From positions 1 to 56,081 of the forward strand of contig JADJBB010000010.1 in NCBI GenBank assembly GCA_016703965.1: 56,081 nucleotides of DNA, in the 5' to 3' direction. Positions 41,996 through 50,733 of the stretch are shown here, one piece after another. Position 1 is the stretch's first letter. Each line of letters opens with the position of its first letter. The translations under genes were made by a program, and so were the position numbers. The DNA is from Acidobacteriota bacterium (lineage in GTDB: Bacteria > Acidobacteriota > Blastocatellia > Pyrinomonadales > Pyrinomonadaceae). The notes beneath the pieces were generated by a model. It did no database searches and had not been told where the DNA came from. It saw only the letters and a list, made by a program, of their open reading frames with translations.

Positions 41996-42448
41996 CGGGT
42001 TGCTCAATTGCTCTACGAAATCGACTGAAATCTCAACCGCGGCTGCAACAACGTCCAAACCGTCCTCGCGCGGGGCGATTGACTTACCCTCGTACATGAG
42101 CGAGATAGCACGTTGCTCCGTGCCGTAGGTAAACGGTTGTGACCAGATCGCCTTTTTCAGATCGGCGATAATCTTGTGGCCCATATCATTCGGGTTATCC
42201 GCGTTGCATGGCGCGTGGCCTTCCAAAACGTAGCGTTGGTTTACCTTTACTTGCGGCAAGCGTTGTAGGCTCTGCCCACTTGGTTTGTCATCGCGCTCAA
42301 TCAGCACCGTGCACGGCATGTGCGTTTTGTCCAGGCGCTTGCGCCCACGGTATGACTTCAAACCAATGTCCGTGTTGAATCCGTTTGCTACCGAAATGGT
42401 AGCGAGGCGCGCGGATACCGCAAGTGCAATGTCGTTTGCTGTACTCAT
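41993..42448 (-). CDS. putative tail terminator / tail completion protein
   Basis: The start at ATG 42448 (MSTANDIALAVSARLATISV) overlaps the upstream stop (ATGA) and gives 151 residues; the longer frame to 42628 is unlikely. It has an alpha/beta pattern with CTVLIERDD and HKIIADLKKAIW and a final VEISVDFVEQL strand. Position just before the tail tube gene and this fold pattern suggest a gpU-like terminator. Confidence 0.65.
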   Translation of the reverse strand: MSTANDIALAVSARLATISVANGFNTDIGLKSYRGRKRLDKTHMPCTVLIERDDKPSGQSLQRLPQVKVNQRYVLEGHAPCNADNPNDMGHKIIADLKKAIWSQPFTYGTEQRAISLMYEGKSIAPREDGLDVVAAAVEISVDFVEQLSNP

Positions 42449-43161
42449 GTTGCCCCCAATTCGTTCGCTATTCGCCGTGTTACCTCGCCGGTAACTTCGG
42501 CCTCCATAAAGTCGCCAACTTCGGTTAAGAAGTCGTGCGCCCAAACACCCTTTGTCACTTGATATGCCGATGGGCCATACAAGGCGCGGGCTTTCCCACC
42601 ACCTTTGGGCCGGGAGAATGCGCCCCACCGGCCCTCATGTGCCTTGCCAGAAAGTACGGGCATCAAGAAAACGTGTGAGAATGTTGAGGTTCCCTTGTTG
42701 CGCGAAACCGCGGCGGTGATGCCGGCTTGTTTTGACCCTGCGGAGATTCCGCGGAGTTGATCGCCGGTTCGCGGTATCCATTGCGCGACCTTACCGGACG
42801 GTAGGCGAACAGGTGCCGCGACCGTGCCAAACGTAGCCGCGTACTTGGCCGCCGTCCACACGTTCGACTGAATGCGTTGCTGCGCCCCGTAACGTGCCAT
42901 TGAAACCGGGCTATCTGAAACCTCAAGTACAGCTTGCGGCTTTCCTGGGGTAGCCTCCCGCGCAAAAACAACCTTGTCGTCAACGTAACTTGGCTCCAAG
43001 TAAACCTGCGAGGTAATACGTTGCGCTGTTGCTTCGCGTGCTACCCGCGCGGCCTTGTTCGCACCATCCGCGGCACCTTCGCTAAGAATTTGGGCCGCGT
43101 TGCCTAGTTCACCAACCAACTTTACGAGTTCGGCGGTGTCAATCTTGACATTGAAGTTCAC
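42445..43161 (-). CDS. minor tail protein Z-like (GPZ family) / HK97 gp10-like
   Basis: GTG 43161 overlaps the stop of the gene upstream (GTGA) and is preferred over TTG 43173. The 238-residue protein (VNFNVKIDTAELVKLVGELG) shows the N-terminal helix and RVAREATAQRITSQVYL typical of GPZ-like tail completion proteins. It acts at the head-tail interface in the lambda-like pathway. Confidence 0.7.
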   Translation of the reverse strand: MNFNVKIDTAELVKLVGELGNAAQILSEGAADGANKAARVAREATAQRITSQVYLEPSYVDDKVVFAREATPGKPQAVLEVSDSPVSMARYGAQQRIQSNVWTAAKYAATFGTVAAPVRLPSGKVAQWIPRTGDQLRGISAGSKQAGITAAVSRNKGTSTFSHVFLMPVLSGKAHEGRWGAFSRPKGGGKARALYGPSAYQVTKGVWAHDFLTEVGDFMEAEVTGEVTRRIANELGAT

Positions 43162-43457
43162 CGCAGCACACAACGCGCCATGTAGCCGTTATCGGCGGCG
43201 ATTGCGTCGATGATGTAGGACTCTGCCCCGATTACGAGGGTGTCGCCAGGCGCGGGGGAAAATTTGGACGAGATATTCGCAATGTCAACGACCGCTGCGA
43301 CCTCGCTCTGTACGAACTTGTCGTCGCCAGTTTCATAGTTGACTACAACGCCGCGCTCGATATTTACAGTGCAATCAACGGCGCCACGCAAAACCGCTTG
43401 CTCCCCCAATCGGGAAAGCAAGCGGGCGTGCATCCGCGAGAATACGGATAGTGTCAT
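43158..43457 (-). CDS. head-tail joining protein (gpFII-like)
   Basis: ATG 43457 (MTLSVFSRMHARLLSRLGEQ) gives 99 residues; the longer frame to 43559 overlaps the capsid gene. The beta pattern (AVVDIANISSKFSPAPGDTL, ESYIIDAIAADNGY) fits head-closure or joining proteins. It is located directly after the capsid gene, as in lambda-like phages. Confidence 0.65.
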   Translation of the reverse strand: MTLSVFSRMHARLLSRLGEQAVLRGAVDCTVNIERGVVVNYETGDDKFVQSEVAAVVDIANISSKFSPAPGDTLVIGAESYIIDAIAADNGYMARCVLR

Positions 43458-43459
43458 CG

Positions 43460-44446
43460 TTACACCGTCAGGCGCTTGACAACTTTCGGGCGGGTGCAAA
43501 GGTGCAACGGGTTGGCCTGGGCTTCCATCTTGATACCGCGGCCGGCTTCCATTTCCCATTGCTTCGCGTACATCGGCTGGCCGAGCGTACCGACCGTTTC
43601 AACGTAATCCGCCGGGGCGTTGCGCGCGATGAACAGGCCGACAACACCTTCGGGAACGGCGTAGGCGTCGTTGTCCTCGATCTTGACAGCGGAGGTGCCG
43701 CGGTAACGCTCGAAAGTAACACCACCGAACGTGAACTCCATGCGCGGGTCGCCGCGGAGAGTCGCCGCGGCCTGGGTGCCGAGGTACGATTCCTTGACCA
43801 TCTTATGCTCGATAAGATCGGACCAGAAGGTCTTGCCACACAAGACGCGCACACCGGAGAACGACAGGCCGCCAAGCGAATCCTCGATGCTTTCCAACAG
43901 CGCCAGAATCTTGAGGCGAATGTTGGTCGTATCCACGTCGAGCGCGAAGTCGATCACGTCTTGCACGACACCGAAGGTCGAGAACAGATCAACCTGGTTC
44001 CCTGCGGCGTCGACCGTCAAGCCCTTGAGGGCCAACATGCGGTGCGATTCCTTGGTGTACTCGATGTTGGTTCGCATGGTAGCCAGGCGCGTGCCGACAA
44101 CCTTTGCGATGGTTTCGAGTTCGCTTTCCGTACCAAAAGCGCGAACGCCGAGAACTTCGTCGGCCATAACGCTTTGTTCTGGTTTCAGGTGCGGAACCGA
44201 GAAGGTGTGAATCTTGCGCGAACCGCGGGTCATTTGCGAAGCCGGGGCGCCGCGCTGCGAAACCGGGACGAGGGCCAAAACACCATCGTACTGTTCGATC
44301 ATCGCCGTGGTGCTGGTAAGACCTTCTGCCATGCCAAACAAGCCAAGTTGTTCCAGGCGGCCCGGCTGGTACGGGATGTTCTGGATTGCGGCGGTCAGGG
44401 ACGTGAGGCTGAAAGCGTCGTCCTTGAAAATGTCAAGAGTTGCCAT
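43460..44446 (-). CDS. major capsid protein, lambda gpE family
   Basis: A 328-residue protein (MATLDIFKDDAFSLTSLTAA) with family features IQNIPYQPGRLEQLGLF, KIHTFSVPHLKPEQSVMADE, VLGVRAFGT and the C-terminal ERYRGTSAVKIEDNDAYAVP, FIARNAPADYVETVGTLG. It forms the icosahedral head. The order protease, decoration protein, capsid is as in lambda. Confidence 0.92.
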   Translation of the reverse strand: MATLDIFKDDAFSLTSLTAAIQNIPYQPGRLEQLGLFGMAEGLTSTTAMIEQYDGVLALVPVSQRGAPASQMTRGSRKIHTFSVPHLKPEQSVMADEVLGVRAFGTESELETIAKVVGTRLATMRTNIEYTKESHRMLALKGLTVDAAGNQVDLFSTFGVVQDVIDFALDVDTTNIRLKILALLESIEDSLGGLSFSGVRVLCGKTFWSDLIEHKMVKESYLGTQAAATLRGDPRMEFTFGGVTFERYRGTSAVKIEDNDAYAVPEGVVGLFIARNAPADYVETVGTLGQPMYAKQWEMEAGRGIKMEAQANPLHLCTRPKVVKRLTV

Positions 44447-44470
44447 TTTTCGTTTCCTTTGTCGTTGGGG

Positions 44471-44815
44471 TTATCGGGCGATGACGCCGAGTGCCTTGAG
44501 GTCGGCGACACCGGCGGTATCGGAACCCGTCAGGCGGGAGGCGTTGACTTCGGCATCGCGTGCGATGATGACGCCCTTCTGGTCGGCCGCGGAGTCGGCT
44601 ACGGCGGCGTACAGAACGCCAGCGGCGACCTCGCTACCATCCGAAGCGCCATTGTCATACGCAACGTACTTGCCGGATGCGGTGATTTTGCCCATAACCG
44701 TACCGACCTCAAGGGCGGCGGCGGCGGCGGCAATAGTCACTTCATCACGACTGCGGGTGCCGGATGCTTCCGACAGGATAAAATCGCCCGTGCGCCGGGC
44801 TTCGGTTTTTGCCAT
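44471..44815 (-). CDS. head decoration protein, gpD-like
   Basis: ATG 44815 (MAKTEARRTGDFILSEASGT) follows GAAGGAG and is preferred to TTG 44821. A 114-residue protein with SRDEVTIAAAAAALEVGTVMGK and AGVLYAAVADSAADQKGVI. It matches the HDPD family, which stabilises the expanded capsid. Confidence 0.88.
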   Translation of the reverse strand: MAKTEARRTGDFILSEASGTRSRDEVTIAAAAAALEVGTVMGKITASGKYVAYDNGASDGSEVAAGVLYAAVADSAADQKGVIIARDAEVNASRLTGSDTAGVADLKALGVIAR

Positions 44816-44832
44816 TTTCAAACTCCTTCAAG

Positions 44833-45831
44833 TTACACGGCGGGGGGAAAAATCTTATTCCACACCGAGGCGCCGCTATCGGCCCCGCTGCGGCTACCAC
44901 TCTTTTGCACATTGCTCGTATGCGTGGCCGCATCATCGGCGGCAAGTGCTGCTTGCAGTTCAGCGCGTACCTTGTCAACCGGCGTGCCGGCCTTGACCAT
45001 CGCGGCGGTGAGTTCCGGCTTCCCGGCCAGGGCACAGAGGGCGACGACTTCGCGCACGCCCTTAACCGCCGCTTGTGCATCAGCCAGGCTAGTAACATCC
45101 GGGCGCAGCGCAATATCAAGAACGTAGGCCGACAACCCGGCGGATGCTACACATTCGGCAATCTCGTCAACCAAGGCGGTATCAGGAACATTCGTAACTT
45201 CCGGCTCGCCGCCTTCGGACTCACCTTGCGGGTCCGGTTGCTCCGGCGTGTAGGCCATGCGCACGTTTTCCGGCAGGCGGTCAAGGTCAAACGAGGCGGC
45301 GATTTTCATTTCCGGTTGCATTTCAGTAGCGAAGCCATTTTCGACTGCATCGGCAGCATTCAGCCAGGTTTCAGCGTCAAGCAAATCTTTCACCGCGGCC
45401 TCGTCCATGCCAGATCGAGAAACGTAAGTACCAATCAGGGAAGCGGCGATCTTGTCGAGAACATCAGCCAAATCGCGGATTTCGTCGGCGTTGCCATACG
45501 CGCCCGTCATGGGGTTGTGAACCATCAGGAACGTGTTTTCCGGCATGATACGCTTGTCGCCGGCCATGAAGATAAGGGAGGCGGCCGATGCGGCAACACC
45601 CATTACCTTTGTCGTGACTTCGGAACCGCTGTTGCGCAGGGCGTTGTAGATCGCCAGGGCGTCGAATACCGAACCGCCGGGAGAGTTGATGGATAGCGCG
45701 ATAGCTTTGCCGGCATGTTGCTTGAGTTCAGCAATGAACTCTTTGGCCGAAACGCCCCACATGCCGATTTCGTCAAAAATGGAAATTTCGACGGAATCTT
45801 CCGCTTTGGCCGAGAAGGTAAACCATTTCAT
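44833..45831 (-). CDS. head maturation protease, ClpP-like S14 family
   Basis: ATG 45831 (MKWFTFSAKAEDSVEISIFD) gives 332 residues. The ClpP fold shows INSPGGSVFDALAIYNAL, the serine nucleophile in MGVAASAASLIFMAGDKR, the histidine in TFLMVHNP and the later Asp region (ADVLDKIAASLIGTY). The C-terminal 100 residues are Ala/Glu-rich and may serve as a scaffold domain, as no separate scaffold gene is seen. The late-type promoter at 45885-45907 lies 54 bases upstream. Confidence 0.88.
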   Translation of the reverse strand: MKWFTFSAKAEDSVEISIFDEIGMWGVSAKEFIAELKQHAGKAIALSINSPGGSVFDALAIYNALRNSGSEVTTKVMGVAASAASLIFMAGDKRIMPENTFLMVHNPMTGAYGNADEIRDLADVLDKIAASLIGTYVSRSGMDEAAVKDLLDAETWLNAADAVENGFATEMQPEMKIAASFDLDRLPENVRMAYTPEQPDPQGESEGGEPEVTNVPDTALVDEIAECVASAGLSAYVLDIALRPDVTSLADAQAAVKGVREVVALCALAGKPELTAAMVKAGTPVDKVRAELQAALAADDAATHTSNVQKSGSRSGADSGASVWNKIFPPAV

Positions 45832-45884
45832 GTCATTGCCCCTGATTAGCATTTCCGTATTTGTAAAGTATTTTTTCGCGCGTG

Positions 45885-45907
45885 GATACTCAGCGAAATT
45901 TGATATG
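45885..45907 (-). promoter_or_regulatory. late promoter, -10-like box plus CTGAGTATC element
   Basis: On the minus strand TATCAAATTTCG-CTGAGTATC. The element shares the conserved CTGAGTATC with the sequences at 41977 and 47990, and its -10 box is weaker. It precedes the protease gene. Confidence 0.5.
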
Positions 45908-45914
45908 TCGTTTT

Positions 45915-46271
45915 TTACGGCGTCATGCCGTGCGATGATGCGAAGAAAAGCGCCTTGATTAGCAGTCCGAAAACTACACCCGATAGCGCCCAAAGAACTT
46001 TATCTCTGCCCTTGTGCTGTTCGATAAATGCTCGCGTTTCAATCGCAAACATATTCACCATAGCCTCAAGGTCGGCTACGCGATCGTGCGCCCGACTAAC
46101 GTCGACTTGTTGCGCTTGATGCTTTTCCTCAAGAACGGCCATTCGCGTTGTTTGCGCCAAAATCAAATCAAGTTTCTTATTGGCAGCATCCATAGCGCGG
46201 TGGGTTTCTACGTTCGCCTGCTCAAGTAGGCTAATTCTGCGTTCGTGGTTGTGTTCCATGTTTTCGGACAT
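45915..46271 (-). CDS. membrane-anchored coiled-coil protein
   Basis: A 118-residue protein (MSENMEHNHERRISLLEQAN) with a long coiled coil (LDLILAQTTRMAVLEEKHQA) and one C-terminal membrane segment (VLWALSGVVFGLLIKALFFA). The arrangement is like the XhlA-type haemolysin group. It lies between the portal and protease genes, where no such protein is expected. Function is unknown. Confidence 0.7.
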   Translation of the reverse strand: MSENMEHNHERRISLLEQANVETHRAMDAANKKLDLILAQTTRMAVLEEKHQAQQVDVSRAHDRVADLEAMVNMFAIETRAFIEQHKGRDKVLWALSGVVFGLLIKALFFASSHGMTP

Positions 46272-46299
46272 GCCTATCCCTTAAAAACGCTACCCTGTC

Positions 46300-47730
46300 C
46301 TACGCCGGCTTGTTGGCCGGGGTGGTTTTTGGGTCAGGTTTGAGGCCAAGCTGGTCCTCTCGTTTGTTCTCATCGGCGCGTTCCTGGTCGACTGAATCAG
46401 GATCGTAACCGCGTTCCGAAATGACCGACGACCGCGAACGGAATCCGGCTTCGACCTCAAGTTGCTTGGCCTGCACGTCCTGGACCGGATGGATATAAGC
46501 CCAACCCTGTGGCGCCCAATCGACGTTACGGGCTTCTACCGCTTCGTCGGGCGTCAATACTCCTGACAATTCAGCATACTTTGCCCAGGACGCGCGCACT
46601 GGCTGGCACATTTTAGGAATGAATAACAACCACTGACGTTGCTCGCAAAGCCGGCGGAACTCATTGATTAGAACGCGCAGCGTGCGATCGGATACGTCTT
46701 TCACATCGCCAGAGAGAAGTTCGTAAGGCGTTCCCATGCCGGCGGCGACGCCGAGGTTCTGCATTCGCATGAAATCGGTATAGTTCGCGCCAGCGTCGGG
46801 AGGCGTTGAGAATTTCACATCCTCACCAGGCAGAAGTTCCTGGGAAATGCCAGGCTCAAGGCCAGCGATAGGTTCGTTCGGGTCACCGGAGAACGGCAGC
46901 CCGGTAATACTATCTTCGGAACCGGATGGGAGTGCCCGGGTAATGAAAAGCGTAAACAAGTTGCTCAGTTTTTGCTTTTCGAGAACCGCGTCGTCAAAGT
47001 CCATCACGTTGCGCAACTTGGCCGCAATACTTGCCATGTCAGATACCCCGCGCATTTGGCCGGGGCGTTGCGGGTCGAACAAGTGTTGAACGAACTCAGC
47101 CGGCACGCGGGTAAGTTCTTGCGGCATTGCAGCCGGTGGGTTGTCGCCTGGGTGCTGCTTATAGAACCAGTACGCGACACGCTGGCCGATCGGGTTAACC
47201 TCGATGCCCTGGTAGATCATATTACCGGCCTGTAGGCCCGGCCAGATTGCCGTATCTAGCAACGGTACCATGTCACCCTCAAGCAACTGCACTTGATAGG
47301 GTACGGGCAGCCCGTCCGATGGGCGCCGCGGGCGTTCACGTATGAACAGTTCGCCGCCGGAGAACCAAGTACGGGCGCCTAGCAATTGCAGGCCGTAGAA
47401 ATCAAGCACGCCGTCCGCATCGGCAAACGGGACCCAACTGTTCCACAACTTGTTCAGCTTCTCTTTTAGCTTGGCTTCTTTCGTCCGTAGGCGGGGCATA
47501 ATTCCGGTGCCGACGATATTGGTCGTCCACACACGGACGCTTGAGGCGCCGGCCCAATCGTTACGAACGGCATCCCGAACGCGATCGCGGATTTTCTGCA
47601 AGCCGACCACGGCTTTGTTCGGCCCGGTCGACGGCGCGTTCCAACCGGCCATTCGCCGACCAGAGCCGGCGGCGTCATATCGGTTTTCAACCTTGCGCAG
47701 CGTGCGCGGGGATTTGTGCTTGCGGGCCAT
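46300..47730 (-). CDS. portal protein, lambda family
   Basis: A 476-residue protein (MARKHKSPRTLRKVENRYDA). It includes RRMAGWNAPSTGPNKAV, RDRVRDAVRNDWAGASSVR, VDWAPQGWAYIHPVQDVQAK and SSVISERGYDPDSVDQERAD, hallmarks of the lambda gpB-type portal. It forms the dodecameric vertex through which DNA enters the head. It overlaps the stop of the gpW-like gene by one base. Confidence 0.93.
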   Translation of the reverse strand: MARKHKSPRTLRKVENRYDAAGSGRRMAGWNAPSTGPNKAVVGLQKIRDRVRDAVRNDWAGASSVRVWTTNIVGTGIMPRLRTKEAKLKEKLNKLWNSWVPFADADGVLDFYGLQLLGARTWFSGGELFIRERPRRPSDGLPVPYQVQLLEGDMVPLLDTAIWPGLQAGNMIYQGIEVNPIGQRVAYWFYKQHPGDNPPAAMPQELTRVPAEFVQHLFDPQRPGQMRGVSDMASIAAKLRNVMDFDDAVLEKQKLSNLFTLFITRALPSGSEDSITGLPFSGDPNEPIAGLEPGISQELLPGEDVKFSTPPDAGANYTDFMRMQNLGVAAGMGTPYELLSGDVKDVSDRTLRVLINEFRRLCEQRQWLLFIPKMCQPVRASWAKYAELSGVLTPDEAVEARNVDWAPQGWAYIHPVQDVQAKQLEVEAGFRSRSSVISERGYDPDSVDQERADENKREDQLGLKPDPKTTPANKPA

Positions 47731-47942
47731 TAGTACCCCCGGCCGGCGTAATATAGCTTCGTCTGCTTCGACTTTACGGCCGCGGCGTTCTCAGCGTCTA
47801 GCCTTGCCTGCAAGTCGTTTCGCGCAGCAATCAACTCGTTGATTGAACGGTATGTGACTTGCTGCGCACCGAGCGCAACTTGCTTTTCGCCGGAGGCGAT
47901 AGCGGCGTTCAGTGCGTCAATATCGGATTGAGTGACGGCCAT
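47730..47942 (-). CDS. gpW-like head-tail joining protein
   Basis: A 70-residue protein (MAVTQSDIDALNAAIASGEK) with the gpW pattern QVTYRSINELIAARNDLQAR. In lambda-like phages gpW sits just before the portal gene and completes the head before tail attachment. It has its own upstream late-type promoter (47990-48008). Confidence 0.85.
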   Translation of the reverse strand: MAVTQSDIDALNAAIASGEKQVALGAQQVTYRSINELIAARNDLQARLDAENAAAVKSKQTKLYYAGRGY

Positions 47943-47989
47943 AGAGTTCCCTTTTTAGTTGTTGAGGGTAATCAATCGCAAACAGATTT

Positions 47990-48008
47990 GATACTCAGTG
48001 AGATTTTA
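47990..48008 (-). promoter_or_regulatory. late promoter, -10 box plus CTGAGTATC element
   Basis: On the minus strand TAAAAT-CTCA-CTGAGTATC, identical in form to 41977-41995. It is 48 bases before the gpW start and overlaps the end of the VapE-like gene. There is no -35 consensus. Confidence 0.6.
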
Positions 48009-50202
48009 TTGGCGGCACCCAAACCTTATGCCGGCCGCGGACGACTTTGCGGAAGCCCAAAACCTTTAGGCAAGCACCAACCCGGCGCTCTATGCCAATG
48101 TTTATGCCCGCCGGCGGGACTGCAAGCGCCCCGGTGATGATTTCATGCAACCGCAACCCACCATCCTGGTCGGCCTTTGGCGCCTCGCCAAGATCAGAAC
48201 AGTAAAGCCAATCCTCGATGATGTGCTGCCAGGAATCCTCCTTCTGAAACTGGCGGTGCACCGTTCGACCTAGTTTTTCGGCTTCTTCCCACCGGATGCC
48301 GTACTTATCGAACAGCACAAGGGCTTCCGCCCAAAGCTGATCGCGGTCGGCCTCGATTCCACCTGAGTCGCACAATTTGTCATCAGGTACGACGAACGGA
48401 AGCCAGCGGCGTTGCCCGGTGCTGTCATCCGGTAGTGGTTCGTCATCGTTCGTTGTGCCGAAGAACATGCACCGCCGGGGGTAGTCGACCGCGTATTCCT
48501 TGTATTTCGGTACCCATTTGTCGACGCGCCGCGAGATAAACGACTTGACATGCTCTACCTGGCGGCTGTTTGATCCCTTCATTTCACCAATTTCGACAAC
48601 AAGTTTCCCGCGCATTTCACGCGATAGGTCATCGTCCTTTTTGCTCAAATCGAGTTCCAAATGATGCTGCTCCGTTGGTGCCATAGCCCGGACAGCGGAA
48701 GTCTTGCGGGCGCCCTGCCCGCCTACCGCAATCGGTGCCATATCAGCCTTTATGCCAGGCACTTTCACGCGGCCGGCCTGCCCTGTCCACCAATACATCC
48801 CGACCGCGCGTGTGTACGGTGTATCCTCCGTGCCGAAGTACCGCGGGAGGAAAGTTTCTACGCGCTCAACACCGTCCCAATGCAGGCTATTTAGCCATTC
48901 CTTTGCCGAGTCGAATACGTTGAACTCCGCGGCTACCTCAACCGCAGCGCGTACCATTTCAGTAGGTACATGCTCAAACGGTGGGTTGCCTTCTTCAAGG
49001 GCTATCGAAATCTTGTAGTAATCCTTGTCACAAAACGGCCGTTTCTCCATAGTCTTGTCGCCAATGACTTCCGCGACCATCAGTTCCTCACGGCATAGGT
49101 CATATCCAACCCAAGTGCCATACAGGTCGCTTCTGGCAATACCCGCAAGGACCGCGGAGCGCGTAGCTGCTATCGTCACCTTGCCACTTTTGCTTATCTT
49201 CCGCGCCAGGTTGATAGCCGTAGGGATCGGTTGCTTTACCCTCTGCCCGGGCGTAGCGGGCAAGTCGGGTATCACGTCGAAATCAGCGGCGCCAATCCCG
49301 ATAGCGTCGCTAAATTCGCCGTCAGTCCGGTGGGCGCAATGCGAGTGCTGGCATTTGAAATGGCCTTGTTCAAACCCGCCGACGCCGGCGGGAAAATAGC
49401 TTGTGGCGCTTTCACCTGAGTCCGAGGTATGTTCGTCCTTGAACGGACACTCAATGTCGACGCGGCCGCTGCGGTCGATGCCAAAAACTGTCCAGTTTTC
49501 GACAAGATAGCTAACTGTTGGGTCTTTTGTGTCGGCCGCAAGGCGTTTCGTAGCCGGGGTGATTCCCTTGGCGACTTCGACGCTATCCTCGATGCCAAAT
49601 TGAGTATTGAGGTCGGCCCAAATGCGCTCAAAATGCTCCGCAGTCAGCTTGGGGAAGATCGCCGGCAATCCGTTGGGCCACTCGTACCGAGCGCCCTTGG
49701 GGTGCGTGCCGCAAGCAATGAACTGTTGCCCGTTCGCCAGGAACTCGATTACGCCGTGCTTGGTTTTGAAGCGGCGTTTTGTGAAGTCACCCGGCAACTC
49801 GAAAGAAAGCAGAAATTTTGTGCTATCCGCCCGGTTGCGCAGCGGGAGGTCGGCGACGTGTCGGCTGATCGCCGTGGCGATTGCGCTGGCCTCGTCGGCA
49901 TCTTCCACGTCCACATCAATAGCGTGAATGCGGCGCGTCTGGATACAAATACCATAGTCCTCGATCTTCGACCAACGGGCAATGTCCTCGCCGGTTGCCT
50001 GGTGCTGTGTCCATTCGGGAAAGCCAGCCATTTCCCCCCGCCCGTTATACCGTGAGGGGGTCTTGCCTGGGCCTGCGATCTTGCTTGTAGGTGATTTTTT
50101 GGCATGTGGGTTGCTTACGACCGGCAACAAATCCTCTGTCAGTTCGCAAACGAGGTCGAAGTGGTCCCAATCGCCGGGGTTTGCCCCGAAACGATCGCTC
50201 AT
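47995..50202 (-). CDS. primase-helicase of the VapE type
   Basis: ATG 50202 (MSDRFGANPGDWDHFDLVCE) overlaps the stop of the upstream HTH gene (ATGA), giving 735 residues; an upstream extension to 50262 is less likely. The N-terminal third is a primase-polymerase-like region (EDYGICIQTRRIHAIDVDVE). Residues around 260-310 hold a zinc-type cluster (VDIECPFKDEHT, FKCQHSHCAHR). The C-terminal VapE ATPase has GGQGARKTSAVRAMAP as Walker A, LVVEIGEMKGS as Walker B, and CMFFGTTNDDEPLPD. It primes and unwinds phage DNA. It is unusual to find it within the late head operon. Confidence 0.88.
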   Translation of the reverse strand: MSDRFGANPGDWDHFDLVCELTEDLLPVVSNPHAKKSPTSKIAGPGKTPSRYNGRGEMAGFPEWTQHQATGEDIARWSKIEDYGICIQTRRIHAIDVDVEDADEASAIATAISRHVADLPLRNRADSTKFLLSFELPGDFTKRRFKTKHGVIEFLANGQQFIACGTHPKGARYEWPNGLPAIFPKLTAEHFERIWADLNTQFGIEDSVEVAKGITPATKRLAADTKDPTVSYLVENWTVFGIDRSGRVDIECPFKDEHTSDSGESATSYFPAGVGGFEQGHFKCQHSHCAHRTDGEFSDAIGIGAADFDVIPDLPATPGQRVKQPIPTAINLARKISKSGKVTIAATRSAVLAGIARSDLYGTWVGYDLCREELMVAEVIGDKTMEKRPFCDKDYYKISIALEEGNPPFEHVPTEMVRAAVEVAAEFNVFDSAKEWLNSLHWDGVERVETFLPRYFGTEDTPYTRAVGMYWWTGQAGRVKVPGIKADMAPIAVGGQGARKTSAVRAMAPTEQHHLELDLSKKDDDLSREMRGKLVVEIGEMKGSNSRQVEHVKSFISRRVDKWVPKYKEYAVDYPRRCMFFGTTNDDEPLPDDSTGQRRWLPFVVPDDKLCDSGGIEADRDQLWAEALVLFDKYGIRWEEAEKLGRTVHRQFQKEDSWQHIIEDWLYCSDLGEAPKADQDGGLRLHEIITGALAVPPAGINIGIERRVGACLKVLGFRKVVRGRHKVWVPPIKSH

Positions 50203-50474
50203 GCAAATTCCTGGGCCGCCCTTGCAGAACACGCCAGCGGGCATTTCGCGCACGCGGCACAAAGGTTTTCCCGTTGGATTACCGGCGTCGTGCCGCCGTT
50301 GTTTGCCGCGATTTCGGTCGTTACATCCTCGATAACCGCGGCCTGGTCAACCGAAATACGCCGGTGCTTTCCCAAGTGGTCAAACAGATATGAAATGCTC
50401 GTTCCAAGTGCATCGGCCAACTGCTCGCGCTCTGCTTGCGTTGCGGCCTTTCTAAAGTTCTTCAAAAGTTCCAC
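50199..50474 (-). CDS. second small helix-turn-helix regulator
   Basis: GTG 50474 follows AAGGGGATGAC. The 91-residue protein has the HTH pattern FRKAATQAEREQLADALGTSISYLF and is related to 4374-4619. A C-terminal cluster, CAACAKCPLAC, may bind metal. It has its own promoter (50514-50541) facing left and lies next to a divergent promoter. It probably regulates the VapE gene or the small rightward unit at 50.6 kb. Confidence 0.65.
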   Translation of the reverse strand: MELLKNFRKAATQAEREQLADALGTSISYLFDHLGKHRRISVDQAAVIEDVTTEIAANNGGTTPVIQRENLCAACAKCPLACSARAAQEFA

Positions 50475-50513
50475 GTCATCCCCTTATTTTCAGTTGGTTG
50501 GTTGAGGATGCCG

Positions 50514-50541
50514 ATTTTACACTTTGCTAAAGTTTTTGCAA
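50514..50541 (-). promoter_or_regulatory. leftward promoter for the 50474 regulator and VapE genes
   Basis: On the minus strand TTGCAA (50536-50541), a 16-base spacer and TAAAAT (50514-50519). The spacer contains TTTAGCAAAG, half of the common operator. It is divergent from the rightward promoter at 50555. Confidence 0.55.
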
Positions 50542-50554
50542 CAAGCAAATAGGG

Positions 50555-50582
50555 TTGACTTTCGCATTTGCGAAAGTATACT
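50555..50582 (+). promoter_or_regulatory. rightward promoter with perfect 20-bp palindrome
   Basis: TTGACT (50555-50560), a 16-base spacer and TATACT (50577-50582). The palindrome ACTTTCGCATTTGCGAAAGT (50558-50577) fills the spacer. It has the same 6-4-6 geometry as the early operator, but with symmetrical A-to-C and T-to-G changes, so it may bind a different repressor. Confidence 0.7.
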
Positions 50583-50599
50583 TGCGGTTGTAGCATGGC

Positions 50600-50733
50600 A
50601 TGACCTCCTACAGAACGCCTCCGGGAGTATGCAGTTGCCTTCGTGCCTGCATATAGTCGTATCCCGGATGACACCACGGAAAGACGTGGCCGATTTCCTT
50701 GTCTCTCTCCAAGTGCCTGACCAGCACACTTAG
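50600..50733 (+). CDS. possible 43-residue protein, or an untranslated small RNA
   Basis: A rightward transcript from 50588 to the terminator at 50733-50760 crosses this stretch. With two single-base insertions removed (near 50609 and 50673) a frame from ATG 50600 reads MTS, TERLREYAVAFVPAYSRI, then PRKDVADFLVSLQVPDQHT, ending at TAG 50731-50733. The corrected length is an exact codon multiple. Without the corrections no frame is convincing. An antisense or regulatory RNA is the alternative. Confidence 0.35.

Noticed and set aside
43451..45696. Long plus-strand open frames opposite the capsid and protease genes
   Set aside because: They are mirror frames of strongly supported minus-strand genes with recognised families.
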